This document shows positions 25,366 to 37,282 of a stretch of DNA of 64,000 nucleotides, in pieces. Source of the DNA: Davidsoniella eucalypti (Eukaryota > Ascomycota > Sordariomycetes > Microascales > Ceratocystidaceae); assembly GCA_004009845.1 (NCBI GenBank), contig RMBW01000065.1, positions 1 to 64,000 of the forward strand, given 5' to 3'. The notes beneath the pieces were generated by a model. The model did not search any database and had not been told where the DNA came from. It was given only the letters and a program-made list of their open reading frames with translations. Within the stretch, counting starts at the first letter, position 1. The number at the start of each line of letters is the position of its first letter. The position numbers were made by a program, and so were the translations under genes.

Positions 25366-27620
25366 AAGACATTAAAGCATTAGCAGCGTCATGCGTTACT
25401 ACAAACCAGGGTAGACAATGGGCAATAGAGATCATTTAGTGCAAGCACATATGTTGGTTTTGTGTGCTGCTTACTATGAAGATTAAAAAGTGCAAGATTT
25501 AGCTTGGTGACCCAGGCCTCTGTTCTCTCAATCTTTATTTTCTCGCATCCACCAACAAGGCCAGGCCCTTGCTTCGAAACAAAATCTATAGCCGAGTGCA
25601 CTGTCATGACTAGTTGCCGCTAGTGGTGATTGGAACTTGTTTCTCTATATGTAGATCATATTCTACCTATACAAGAACGTTAACCTCTTCGCAATGTTGA
25701 AAGAACTCACTTTTTCACTCCATTTGTTGATCTTCAAGATAACAGAATCAAAGGCTACTCAATCCGTAATTGACTGTGATGATTGATCATTAGTGGCAAG
25801 ATCCCAGGATGAGGAACATGGATTATCTTTTCAAGCTCAACATTTCTGAAATATTGGTGATAACAGCCCCTTACAAATCCCCACAACTCTATAATACTAC
25901 CACAGAGCAGAGAGTACAGTGGTAATAGATCGACAAAACAGCACAACATTCTGTCAAGGCCATGGGAGCGCGACATATCCGTAGACAGGTTTCAAGTGTG
26001 TTATAACGTTGCTATTGGATCTTGACTGCCATCTTGATAGGAAGGCATCGAGTGAGTTATACAACACACTGGGGCTTGTCGTACTCAGCAAGGGCGCTAG
26101 GCCTACGATAGCACTAAAAACCGAATTCACTTTGCACACCACTATTAAGCGCTACGAATAGAGATATCTCAGATCTACTGATACGTTGCCGTTTTATAGT
26201 GCGTTTCCGGCGAGAAAGAGTACTGATACGTGCAAATCATCGAATGTTGACTCATTATGGGCACTAAAGGTACAGTGATATTTTAGTACATAGTACAACA
26301 TACCGGGATCTGAATGGTCTCGATGACGCTAATGTTACAACCAAGGAGGATCTGAATATTTCCTCTACCAGGCTGAGCATCCGATCCAAGCTTGATATGC
26401 AAATATGCTGCTACGTTATACGTACAGATATCTTACCATGTAATGCCGTTATCCAACGTTGAAATGACCCTAGTAAGGCCTTAGGATTAGAAAATGGGGT
26501 TTTACGAAGTGCGTTGTAGACACCCCTAGAACCAGCAGAGAGTGGCAGGATAGAGATATGTCGAGTTTTCAAAGGGCTAAAGATTAACTAGACGCCACTC
26601 GGGAAATTTAAATATAAGCGACTTTGATGATGGCGATGTCTAGAAGCTTTTGAGACAATAGCACAAAAGTCTTTTTTCCTAGTTTTAAGAGCGCTGAGAG
26701 GATTATTCGGCTATCAACTCATCTCATCTCTAGCCATATTGTTGGCTAGTGCGCACCTCAATGCAGCAAGATCATCTATATCTATGCTTTGTTTCGAAAC
26801 AAAACTAACCAGTTCAGGTTAGACTAAAATTCACAACAGGCTGCAGAATGGGGGAAACACAGTCTAAAGAATTCTACACAGACCTTTTTTCAACTAGCCA
26901 ATGTCCTTAATACAGGCAAGCTTATACAACTAGATATCTGTAGCTTCCCGGTGAAGACAAAGCACAAATGTGTAAATATCGAAACACCAAAATTTAGTGT
27001 TAATCTTAGGGTACCATTAGATTAGATCATGGTGGCCCCTTACAGTCACCTGAAGCAGTTGTCAAAGTATGAATATCAACCTATTGATGATATTAGATAC
27101 ACATTCTATAGATCTAGAATAGCCAACAAATAGCAGTACTCACCTACATATAATATACTTGCCCTGAAGCTTGGTGGCTTATACGCCTTCATAACTGCAA
27201 CCTCCCAGCTGCTTGGCTAGGGAGAGGGCCCTTGATACAATCCTCTAGGTTAGGGCACGGCATTGACTGACAACTAATTGTTGGATTCAATGAGATTTCG
27301 CTCCATCTTCTGTGATTGCTAGTTCTAGTGCCATCTATCACAACGTCTCAAGGGATCTTCCTAGCAAACTCTATGATAGGCTATGGGGGTAAAAGAAGTT
27401 AGAGACAGTTGGCTTTGCTCTGACGGTCTGTGCCAAGCTCTCACGATATACTTGGGGGGTCATGAGGAGAGATAAAAATGAATAAAAGCGCGGGAGAGTG
27501 TTACCTCGGGGTTCGGAGAATACGGTAGGAGATACACTGCTGGGTTTCGAAGGTATTGAGGTGACATTATAACATGTAGCCAGTAGTAGAGGGTTTTTCT
27601 ATCGAGGGGATGGGGGTGGG

Positions 27621-27654
27621 GTGCAAAGAGTACAATAGTGCAAAGAGTACAATA
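27621..27654. repeat. 17-bp tandem duplication
   Basis: The unit GTGCAAAGAGTACAATA occurs twice, back to back and identical (27621-27637 and 27638-27654). The identity implies a recent duplication in otherwise unconstrained sequence. Confidence 0.9.
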
Positions 27655-28179
27655 TGATAGCATGTAAGTTCGAGCAACTGTGATGATACAATCAACGTTA
27701 ATATTGGCGTTTTAGTGTGAGAGGCCGTCATAAGAAACGAGGAAGATATAGCTCCAAGTAAACAATCTTGAGAGGCCGTTGCAGAGCCTTATGTTTATCC
27801 ATTTCTCCCGTCGCCAAATAGAGAAGTTGCTTGGTTTTAGTCACAAACGGGTGCCGCCCAAGGTTCCACGACATCAACTATGGATGAAAATCTGCAACTA
27901 CCTTAACTTTATACTATATTCTCCGACGGTGATATATGCATCCAGGACCCAAACTTCGCTATAGAACGGACATAGAAGTGGACTTCATTCGGCGCCCTAC
28001 CAAACTCACAGAATGGCAACTACGGGTTTGGGTGTACATAAACAAGGCGAGCGGAACGGTACTGTCCTATGGTTCGCTGTTCCTTAGCTGAGTGCGGCAG
28101 CTGCCAGAACAGGAGCCCGAGGCTGATATTATGATATTTGAGATGCTGGCCAGACTTCTGGGTGTCGTAAGTTTCCCAA

Positions 28180-28212
28180 GCAAACCAAACATGACCAACA
28201 TGCTTGGTTTGC
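28180..28212. repeat. Strong 33-nt hairpin
   Basis: The arms GCAAACCAA and TTGGTTTGC pair perfectly (9 bp). After one A/C mismatch an inner CATG/CATG stem adds four pairs around the loop ACCAA. It lies in a locally GC-richer patch of the desert. It is too small for a MITE by itself. A structured RNA, terminator-like element or transposon end are all possible. Confidence 0.7.
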
Positions 28213-29373
28213 ATACGCCCCTCTCTTCCTTTCAGGCTCTCTCTACGGACGTCCCCATTCTTTAACCTGCGGGTTTACTTGCGGTGATACCTTTGTTTCC
28301 GACTCCCGACCAAACAGTGTTTACTCCTGGGCTTGGTGCTCTAGGCTTAGGGCTCTTTAGCTTTGCTGCTGCCCTGAGCTGAAATCGTGTAGCCGGAAAC
28401 TTGGATTGAATACTGGACTCCATATCACCCGCTAGCGGCATCGCCCAATAGGCCGTCCTTAATTCTCGCTTAACGATGATTGCAGAACTCACCAGGCTTA
28501 GGACTGAGATCTTTAGGCTTCAACGAGGCTATTCTATATATGCAGCGATACTGATCAGTAGTAGTATGCATCAGGACACTGATATTGAAACGTCAACATA
28601 AGCTAGTTGGCCGTGCTTGAGTTAGCCGTCCTACGTAAAACGCCATTCCTGCAGATCAATAGACTGGACTGCCCGACAGGACTACTAACAGGCAAGCCAT
28701 CAAGCAATAGGCGGGAGACACAAGAATTCCAAATCGTCAACCCCATCCGCATAGTACGAAGCCAAGCCGGTAGTATTAGCAGGCACTCCCCATTTTTCTC
28801 CCATGTCCCCTCTTCGGCCCCACCTGGTATAGTTATATTGCTTTCAACATAACGTTTATTTCCTTTTTTCATCCTTTTTTTTCTTCAACTCTGCTTCTAG
28901 ATCACAGGTCTGTTCTGAACGCACGGAGATTGTAACTCCCAGCATGATAACCCCTCCTTTTCTGACATTCATGGGCTAGCGATTCTCCACCACTAAAGTC
29001 GCAATATCTCAAGAATTAACAGCAAACATTGGCGATCTTAGTATATCTTTCCCGCTGACAGGGCAGCGGCTCAGTCAAACAGGCGTCTCGGTCCTGGGTA
29101 TTTCATCTATCTATACATATACCTCTTTCTATGGGGCAAGAGTCGACAATATTTGGTCAAAGCGCGTTGCATTTCGCACTTCACGTAGGAGTAAACAGCT
29201 TCAATACCTCAACAATTTGAGAGATTCGTGTCACGCTGCTAGTACAGGGGAGCAGGAATCGTAGTGTTTGAGATATAAAACAAGTGATATAGGTAGGGGT
29301 AGCCGCAGAAACACGCTAAGTACGTTATTGGCTAACAACTACTATTGCAATACCCACGCGTACCAGACTATGC

Positions 29374-29431
29374 ATATGCAGTACATTGTTCTAATGACAA
29401 CTATTTGTATATGCAATACACTTGTTTATGT
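29374..29431. repeat. Imperfect direct repeat, about 24 bp, two copies
   Basis: Copy one starts CATATGCAGTACATTGTT at about 29374 and copy two starts TATATGCAATACACTTGTT at about 29409. They differ by a few substitutions and one inserted base, and a related CATTGCATATAG follows. No gene is nearby. Confidence 0.5.
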
Positions 29432-30313
29432 CATTGCATATAGCTACGACATGGTTATGTCCAAGCATTCACCAATGACTAGGGAAGGAGTGCCATCAAG
29501 GAATAAACGAGTTTAGAAACTTATATATTATTTGGTACAGTGCTGTAGCAGCTCACATCATCGCCACCGCAACGCCGCGTCCTTGAAGTAAGTGCTATAC
29601 TTTGTTTCTGTCTTTATATCATATCTGCCTCTCTTAAACTATCAATATCAAACTTGAGTAACTAGCGAATCTACCCTACCATAGCAACAGATCATGTAAG
29701 AATGGGGCGGAACTCGGAAGACGATTGGACTACCAGGTCTTGAGACTCTTTCATTCACACCCCTCGATGATAACAGATCAAGTGACTTTGGGCATTCATC
29801 CAAGCCTGTCCATCTCTAGCCATGATCTACAATTAGGTAGTCAAAAGAAATACCCTAGAGATTAGGGGTTGGCAAATATCTTTCGACTAAAGCTAGGTGC
29901 CACCGCCGAGTCTGGAATGCTAGCTTTACGGCTAGGAACAAGGCCCGACATATTCAAAATGGGGAGGATAACAACTGGTGTATAAGGGTGTATACTCTCA
30001 ATATCATTTCTTCCCGACCAGTGGTGTGCAGGGAATCATGGCTCTGTTTGATGAAAAAAGACATTGCAGAATCAAGACAAATATTGCGTGGTCAATATGG
30101 ATGCAGTAACAGCAAGGATATGGCTATCATTCTGGTATCTACTGCAAATACATCTTACACTGTCACTACTCGCTACATGGCGCCGGATGTTGTTTGCCGT
30201 CGCCTGCTTGTATGTGCTGGTAAGCAACTCATAAGCACACTATAAGCATAGCGTTGCACTGTCAGGCTACTATATATGTACTTGAGTCACATCACACAAG
30301 TGTCTAGCGAGGT

Positions 30314-30333
30314 ACAGCACAACACAGCACAAC
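30314..30333. repeat. 10-bp tandem duplication
   Basis: ACAGCACAAC occurs twice in tandem (30314-30323, 30324-30333) and is followed by AAAG. Confidence 0.85.
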
Positions 30334-32539
30334 AAAGTAGAATGTAGAAAATCATAGCGTTATATATTGCTGTGCAGCACTTGTAGAAGACTGTGCGAAG
30401 CATAACTACTTGTACGCCTTGGCCGCTTTGTATTGCTCCCTTGCGTTGATGTATGCTGTTTCATATATCGAAACTGTAGAGGGTTCAAGAAAGCTAGTAA
30501 AAAATAACTCAAAGACGACGGCCAAGTGCCACTACGCTTGTAGAATTACTCGACTCGCTCATATTCGGACAACCCCTACTCGATAAAGTCCGGATCGTAG
30601 TTTTGCTGTTCTTTGGTACTGCTACATGATACTTTATCTGCCAACTCACGGATGCCAAGTCATAGAAATGCTCTAGAAAAAGAACAACGAAGGAGAACCC
30701 AAGGTGCTTCTCGGACGCTAGATGGCACCCCCTCCCTTCTCACTTGCATCCATCCTCTCTTTTGTTAGAACAGTTATACCGAACAGCTTATAGTTCATGA
30801 AATTGTCTAGGCGCCGCTCTAATGTAAGCAACGTATGATTATGCTGCAGGTCTTCCAAATAGGTGCATCTCAATATAATTGAACATGTCAATCTACTTCC
30901 CGGCCCAATCACAAACAACCCGTCAGAGTCTCATCACGATTGATATTTCCTTTTAATAAGTATTTGAGTTTACTCCTCTCTTTTGAGAAGTATTGTTATC
31001 TCAAACGACGGTGCTACTACACTGCAATGCGGAGGCAAGAAGAAGTCACTATCACAAATCCAAAGCAACGGAAAGCATAAACGATGTTACTTGATACCTC
31101 CATATCGTCTGTGTTTTTTTTTTGTTTTTTTAACATTCTAGGAGAAGCGAACACAAAGATATCACACGAGCAACATTCACACACCCCCCTTCCTGAGAAT
31201 CACCAGACGGGCCATCAATAGCAAGGTGTCCTGTACATGTAGGTATAAATTATAGCTGCGGAGCATTCTGTAGCCATCAGGAGTCGGAAGTCCCCTCGTG
31301 ACATTAGTATGGTTACGGGAATTCCCAAAAAGGTGTCAATGAATCAATTTACAAAAGATAGTACATATAGACCTGAAGTAATATCGAGGCGGGGATCTCA
31401 GGAGAAGACTATTTCATCAGTGAGACGGCCAGAAGACCTTTTTTCCCTTTTATCTGGTGCTTTACCCGAAGGGGGGCAAATCTGCATTACCGGTCACGTA
31501 GTTTTATGGTCTAGTCTCGAGTTGTCGAACAACGAAAAAAAAAATTCCAAAGCGGCAAAGATATTAAGAGGAAAAGGACTAACACGAGGACAACGAAATG
31601 CTGCTATAGACACACCCTCAAGGACTAATAGGCATCTTCCACTCACGCTCTCTCTCTCTCTTTCTTTTGTTAGTAGGTTTCCAGTCTGACGGAGAAGCCC
31701 ATAGCCATAGCATGTTTGGCTCCCCTTCATAATGGCTTCATAACGGGTTAAGCTCTATCCTCTCTCTCCACTCATGCAGAGCACGGTAGTCAGTGGCGGG
31801 CTTTTCGAATCAAGCTATCACGGTACCAAACAACAGTGTGCATGACAGCAAAATTAGTAGTAATAGTACCATCAAGACGATATCGTATAGAGGTATTTCC
31901 ACTTCTGCGCTGTTTCTCTTCATAGCTTGAGGGATTTCTACCGTAGTTTGTGCATATGATACTTGCATACTGTGGATATTGGCCTGTAGTGGTTCTGGTT
32001 CGGCAGTTCACTATAGGGCAGACAGAAAAGGACGAGTTCCATGGTTATGCAATGAAAATGTGAACAGAAGAGAAGAGAAGAGAAAAGTTGATAACCAATT
32101 TGTGGCGAGCGGCACTCGTAAGTAAAGACTGGTTATTCGGTATTGTATTGAGGTAAATGTACGCACATGTAGAAATTTGGTGATACCTTGATGATTGATA
32201 TGTAGGCAAAACTTAGCGCTATCGGTCATATGAAATATAGCAGGAAGTAGTTACCATTTGCTGTGCTGTATAGAAAGGTATGTGATAGTAGATGTAGTTA
32301 TATGTTTTCATATTGTCGTAGTTTCCTCTGTTAATTAACATAGGCAAGAATGGATTTGTTTACCAACAATGCCTCCTCTTATTTCGAATCATCACGACTG
32401 ATCGCTTGCAATACTCAACTTCGCCCCTCGTTAGCTACATTCTATCTCGCGTCTATATCCCCTATACTAGGTACAATATCCTTCTATGACTTGGAAGAGT
32501 AAAACGCTAACTTGGTGTCATACTTCTCTAGAATCAACC

Positions 32540-33544
32540 ATGGCCTACTCACGCGACTCTCGTTCCAATTCACACCAAGAATCAACTCCTCTGCTCTACG
32601 CCAACACCGACTGCTCATCTAATGTAGATATCGAGGCCCAGCATCAATGTCCTTGTATCGATAGCGATTCTGATTCTGAGCACAATGGCGGTGACGGAAA
32701 CTTGAAAATTGTTTATCCTCCCAACACACCTGGTTTGCCGCCTGTTACGATGCCACAGCCCATCACACCCACTTTGCCTGCTCCAGATTCCTGTTCGCCA
32801 GACGTAACTACAGCATCTCCGCCTGTGGAGCACCGTCTGGTATCCGATGAGGAATAGAAGACTATCGCTACCAGCCTCGGAGCTCTGTGTGTTTCTGACG
32901 ATGGAAGCAGTAGCCTTGTTCATCCTAATGTCGGCGCCTGGCCACCACGTGGAATGCCACCTGGACTGTACCGAGACGTGGTGTTTCACCGGACGAAGTA
33001 CTTTTATTTGTACCACGCCATTAGTATGCTCCGGTGGATTGGGATGATACTCCAGCTTCTTTTGGGCGCGTCTTTGACTGCCATAGGATCTCTAGATATT
33101 GAGGACCGTGTGATGATCACATCTATAGCAGGAGCCAATACCATCATTGCCGGCATTTTAGCTCTAATTCACAACAGCGGATTTCCCATACGTTACCGTT
33201 CGTACCGCGCAGAGTTTGTCCATGTCGAAGACTTCATTCGCGAGATTCTCGAAGGGGGGATTGTCAAGGACAGTATGACAACGGAAGAAATTATCGCTGA
33301 GTGTTACAATCAGTATAGAGACGCCCAGGAGGTTGTCTTTAAAAACGATCCAGAAAACTCACCTGATTACATTCTCAGTCAGTCTCGTCGTCCTGATATG
33401 CAGCGTACATCTACTGTGATGGGCTATGGCCTATTCAGACCAACGGCTGCACTACCAGCGACTTCGTTTAGTCGATTCGTGTCTATGAGCGCGAAACAAC
33501 CACTGGCCAAGACAAATATGAGAGTAGGCGAGTTTTCTTGCTAG
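32540..33544 (+). CDS. Fungal SLATT-domain two-TM protein, with an in-frame TAG
   Basis: The C-terminal part (from the ATG at 32954) reads PPGLYRDVVFHRTKYFYLYH, then two hydrophobic helices (about LRWIGMILQLLLGASLTAIG and MITSIAGANTIIAGILALIH), then a charged amphipathic tail. This matches the fungal SLATT family (SMODS and SLOG-associating 2TM effector domain), whose relatives are predicted membrane-pore effectors in conflict systems. The N-terminal part (start 32540, context CAACCATGG) is Ser/Pro-rich and disordered. Both parts lie in one frame, separated only by a TAG at 32855-32857. Either a 54-nt phase-0 intron (GTAACT at 32804, TAG ending at 32857) removes it, or the gene carries a nonsense mutation. 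The intron has no good branch point. The better-looking acceptor (CTGAC...CAG at 32910) does not fit any donor frame I found. An upstream ATG at 32486 is possible but less likely. No nucleotidyltransferase, SLOG or NLR gene lies beside it. Confidence 0.65.
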
Positions 33545-34587
33545 CTTTGTGTTGTTGTTAGCTTGAACTTTATCTAGGAGTTATAACATGGACGCAATTG
33601 GTGTAGCACAAACTTTAGAACGCACTGTTTAACCCTCTATATATTAACCCTACCATATGAGTACCTATTTTGAGTATTATTCTAGAGTATAATTAAATTG
33701 CATTGTTTATTTTCAGAGACAACAGATTAACCTCCTTTAAAACTTCGTGAATGTTATTGAGCAGCACATGATTTGAGCTTCAATCCTACTAGCTATAAGC
33801 AAATGTCAAGAGAGCCGCCTTGATGATATCTCGACTAAAAGTGTGGTGGAATGTGTACAGGAGCTATGTAGTTGCACTCATAATAGTAGGAACATGAATT
33901 ATCACAGCTGGAATGCCAATTCTGAAGCTTTGACTGAGTGTTTTCTATTTATCTTCACCACACTTTGATTCTCTCTTCTTTCTTCTTAATCTCCTTCTTG
34001 ATTTTGACGATGGTGGAGTGAGTTTTGCGAGTCTTATTAGTATTGTTTGCTTTGTTATTCTCAAATCAATGGTTTGACTTTGGACTCCGCTGTAAAGAGT
34101 AATTAGCTTAATTTGTCGCAGATTTCTCCATCTTTTCCCTCATTACCACACGATCATTTTTATTTTGGCATCCTGCCTCACCCACCAATCATTTGGTACA
34201 CTAGCTTTGCATAGTCGTCATATCATCACCGCCTACTACTATATCGTTTATTGATTCTACTTCTCGTTGATTAATTCCGACCAGCCCTACGACGTAGTAT
34301 CACGAGCACAGTTGCATTTTTTCCCTACCTCGAGACGCTACTTGCTGCTTCCGCTTCCCACTTCCGCTAGCTTTCCCCAATTCCGCTTGGACGGCTAGGC
34401 TAGGATCATATTCTTAGCTGTAGCTGTTTTTTTCTGCAATTCGCAGTTCGGCGACTGACTGTAACGCAACCTTGAGCCGCAGGACGAAAAAAAACAAGCT
34501 AAAAGCAACCCTTGAACTGTGTCTTTTTGACCTTTGCTTTCAAAAGCCGCAAAACGACTCAGTCGGCAATATTGTTGCCTTTGAACC
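33545..34587. promoter_or_regulatory. Intergenic region; probable TAM41 promoter
   Basis: The first part holds the 3' flank of the SLATT gene, with AACCCT motifs near 33634 and 33648. The last 600 bp before the TAM41 start contains CT-rich tracts (about 33960-34010 and 34130-34170) typical of fungal core promoters. No other gene is seen. Confidence 0.4.
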
Positions 34588-36368
34588 ATGCTTTCAAGAA
34601 CAATGGTAAGAGACAGCTAGACTCCCGGTTATGACTGCGGCGGCTTGGGACCGGCATTGGCCCCTAAAGCCGAGCCGCCTATACACTACGGCCGAACGGC
34701 ACCGCTGATCCTTTGATGCGTGAATAGAACCGTTGCTATACGCGACTCCCGTCGTCTCCGTCGTCTGCGGCCATCCCCCGACCCCGAGTCCAGCTACGCA
34801 TATTCCCATCGGCATTACGCTCCGAGCTTCGCGGCTACTCCCAGAACAAAACCTCGAACGCCGATCAGACAACCCCTATCACTAATACCGATGCCGAGAA
34901 AGCCAATGCTCCGTCACCTGCGCAAGCGGCGTCTGCCCGCAAAGGAGAGCCAGATCTTGAAAAGGCATTGCAGTCAGCTGTCGCCGGACCTGGTGCCACG
35001 AAGCAGAACATCGATTGGGAGACGTACAAGTATACCGATGTGCACAAGTTTGACGACTTACCGGCACGCGGCTTCGGCTGGAACCAGCACATGATAATCA
35101 ATGCCGAGCTACGCGAGACCCTAACCATGATGCTCCGTCAGTTCAAAGCCCCCATCATCTACTGCTTTGCCTACGGCTCTGGCGTGTTCCCACAGTCAAG
35201 CAAGGTGCGTAGCATAACCGATGATGAATTTGCTGCCGTGCATCCGAAAGCACCGGCGGCCCTGAAGCAAACTCAGAAGTCGAACCCGAAGATGATCGAC
35301 TTTATATTTGGTGTCACACACCCACAACACTGGCATTCGTTGAATATGCGGCAGAACCCCGACCACTACTCCGGCCTAGCAAAGTTCGGATCTGGGCTAG
35401 TAGCCAATGTCCAGGAGAAATGGGGCGCGGGCGTGTACTTCAACCCCTATGTTGTTGTCAACGGAATGTTGATCAAGTATGGAGTCACTAGCATTTCCAA
35501 TCTATGCAGTGATCTGTCCAACTGGGATCACATGTACCTAGCCGGCCGACTGCAAAAGCCCGTCAAGATTCTGCGCGATAATGCCAGTGTCCGCATGGCC
35601 AACCAACAGAATCTCATAGCCGCCGTACGTGCTAGTTTGCTGCTTCTACCTGAGAACTTCACAGAGAAGGACCTGTTCAACACCATCGCCTCGCTTAGCT
35701 ACATGGGCGACCCACGCATGGCGTTGCCAACAGAGAACAAGGACAAGGTAGATAATATTGTGTCCAACAATTTGGTAAACTTCCGCCGTCTGTATCATCC
35801 TCTCATCAACAACCTGCCCAACATCGATTACAAGGTGTCCTCCTCTAATAATGTCGACCCTAATGACTGGGCCTGGTTGGAGAGTGCACAAGACCGCTCG
35901 CTCGCTCAGGACATGGACCCTCTGCGCCGTGCCAACATGGTCCGTCGTCTGCCATTGGCTTTCCGCAACCGGCTCTACTTCCAGTACCAGAAACATTTTG
36001 GCATGACTAGAGCTGAGTTCAACGCACTCATGGAAGCATCGTCAGATAACACACCGGCAGGTTTCAAGCGGCCGCAAGGTGGCGATTTCGAGATGCGCAT
36101 TGCACAGGACTCGCCAGATAACCTTCATAAGACGGTCCGTGATACAATGATCCAGTCTATCAAGTGGCCGGCGACGTCACAGAGCGCCAAGGGCTTAGTG
36201 ACGGCTGGCTTCTCGCGCACATGGAGATACGTGGGCGAGAAAATGGCGCGGTACCATGAAGGTAATGCCGAGAAAGAGGCTGTTAAGGGAGCCAAGACCG
36301 AGATTACAGAGGCGCCTGTTAGCAAACAGTCAGATAGCAAGGTTGAAGTGAAGGAAAAGAAGCTGTAG
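34588..36368 (+). CDS. TAM41: Mitochondrial CDP-diacylglycerol synthase Tam41
   Basis: Tam41 makes CDP-diacylglycerol from phosphatidic acid and CTP in the mitochondrial inner membrane, feeding cardiolipin synthesis. Exons are 34588-34605 (encodes MLSRTM) and 34728-36368; the intron has GTAAGA, a CTGAT branch site and TAG, and joins in phase 0 to give 552 residues. The N-terminus is Arg/Ser-rich without acids, a mitochondrial presequence, with a likely cleavage near RGYS (about residue 45). The nucleotidyltransferase core has YCFAYGSGVF (Gly156-Ser157), the conserved acidic MIDFIFGV (Asp197) and the family block THPQHWHSLNMRQNPDHYS. The second half (about 330-500) carries the conserved Tam41 C-terminal region. 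The Lys/Glu-rich tail is variable. The first exon is only 18 nt, so a model starting inside exon 2 would lose the import signal. Confidence 0.93.
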
Positions 36369-36866
36369 AGAAGAGGGAACTAATTGCATCAAAGCCTTAA
36401 TAAAGAATCAATCATCATATCAAGCCGGTAGAGATTGCCACATAATCTGTTTTTAATCATTTTGCCATAGAAATCTACCTGTCCCACTTATATGGGAACC
36501 TAGATCCGATATAGAAGCCCTTTTTCCCCTCAGACGGCTTCTTTCTCTAGGCTAGGTATGTTAGTAGTGCTCTATTTTGCCATGCAAAGACTGAGCTTGG
36601 TTGGCTGCCTTTCCATACGTGATATTTTTGAAGTTCTATAGCTTGATGAAAAGAATAGGTAGGTATATAATCATGAGCTTTCGGATTTTTTATCCAGAAA
36701 CCAAAGTATTCTTTTCGTCAACTCAAATCCACAGGTTCGATATGTATAATATCGTTACAAATACAAATCCTGATATCATTGCTTATCATATCTTGCCCTT
36801 CTTGTACTACCTTCCATTATATCACCACAACACAACCACTAGCCCGAACTTGAGATCTGACCAAGC

Positions 36867-37282
36867 ATGGCATCGTTTATTCTCGGCTGGATCTTGTGGA
36901 TGGATGGCCACTATTGGCACAAAACACCCAAGGCATTCTGGACGACGCAGGACATTGGATCCGCCCAAGAACTTCTACTGGATCAAACGTGCACTCGTTG
37001 GCGCTGCCCCCACCCGCGCATTACAGCTATGTTCTTCGTTTTGTCTTCGTATCGACTGATGTGATGTTGGTCGTACTGAGTGTCTGGCTAGACGTGTTTC
37101 TGCGGTATAACCTCCAGCTTCGCATTTTTTCATCTTGGGTTTCTTTTCCCTTTGCCTCATTCCTCCTTTCTATGACGCTAGCGAATTGGGCTTTACTAGG
37201 CTACGGTATCGTTGCCATTCGAATACTACGAGTTGCTGAGCGTCCTCTCTCTTCGTCTGGATCTAGAAGGAAGAAGGCATAG
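36867..37282 (+). CDS. Small putative two-TM protein, apparently frameshifted
   Basis: A CA/CT-rich leader ends in a well-placed ATG (AAGCATGGC, 36867). The first frame encodes about 46 sensible residues (MASFILGWILWMDGHYWHKT...). It loses sense near a C5 tract at about 37006, beyond which the plus-2 frame continues to 37282. That second frame encodes two membrane helices (YVLRFVFVSTDVMLVVLSVW and a stretch around LLSMTLANWALLGYGIVAI) and a basic tail RRKKA. One extra C in the tract would join the frames to about 138 residues; the only in-phase intron I can draw there is 38 nt, too short for this genome. So it is a pseudogene, a base-call error, or two unrelated frames. Family not recognised. 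It lies between TAM41 and ALG9. Confidence 0.4.

Larger units (their letters stand above)
24062..32539. other. Gene desert, last part; probable decayed repeats
   Basis: No supported gene. Unlike the preceding 16 kb, no C or G run of 8 or more is seen here. Minus-strand frames at 25389-25607, 25755-25976 and 25954-26142, and at 28020-28214 and 28262-28492, have fairly ordinary amino-acid composition but match nothing I know and lack gene context. Exact short repeats recur about 1.2-1.6 kb apart (a 15-mer at 25049 and 26632; a 12-mer at 25573 and 26793). Inverted repeats occur at 25271-25365 and 28180-28212. Together this suggests eroded mobile-element sequence, but no transposase, reverse transcriptase or LTR pair is recognisable. 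Confidence 0.45.

Noticed and set aside
25389..26142. Minus-strand frames as a degraded transposase or transcription factor
   Set aside because: The frames are short and shift between each other, and no catalytic or binding motif can be recognised; composition alone is not enough.
32540..36368. Bacterial-style SLATT defence operon
   Set aside because: No cyclic-nucleotide synthase, SLOG, NLR or protease partner lies next to the SLATT gene; the neighbour TAM41 is an unrelated housekeeping gene.
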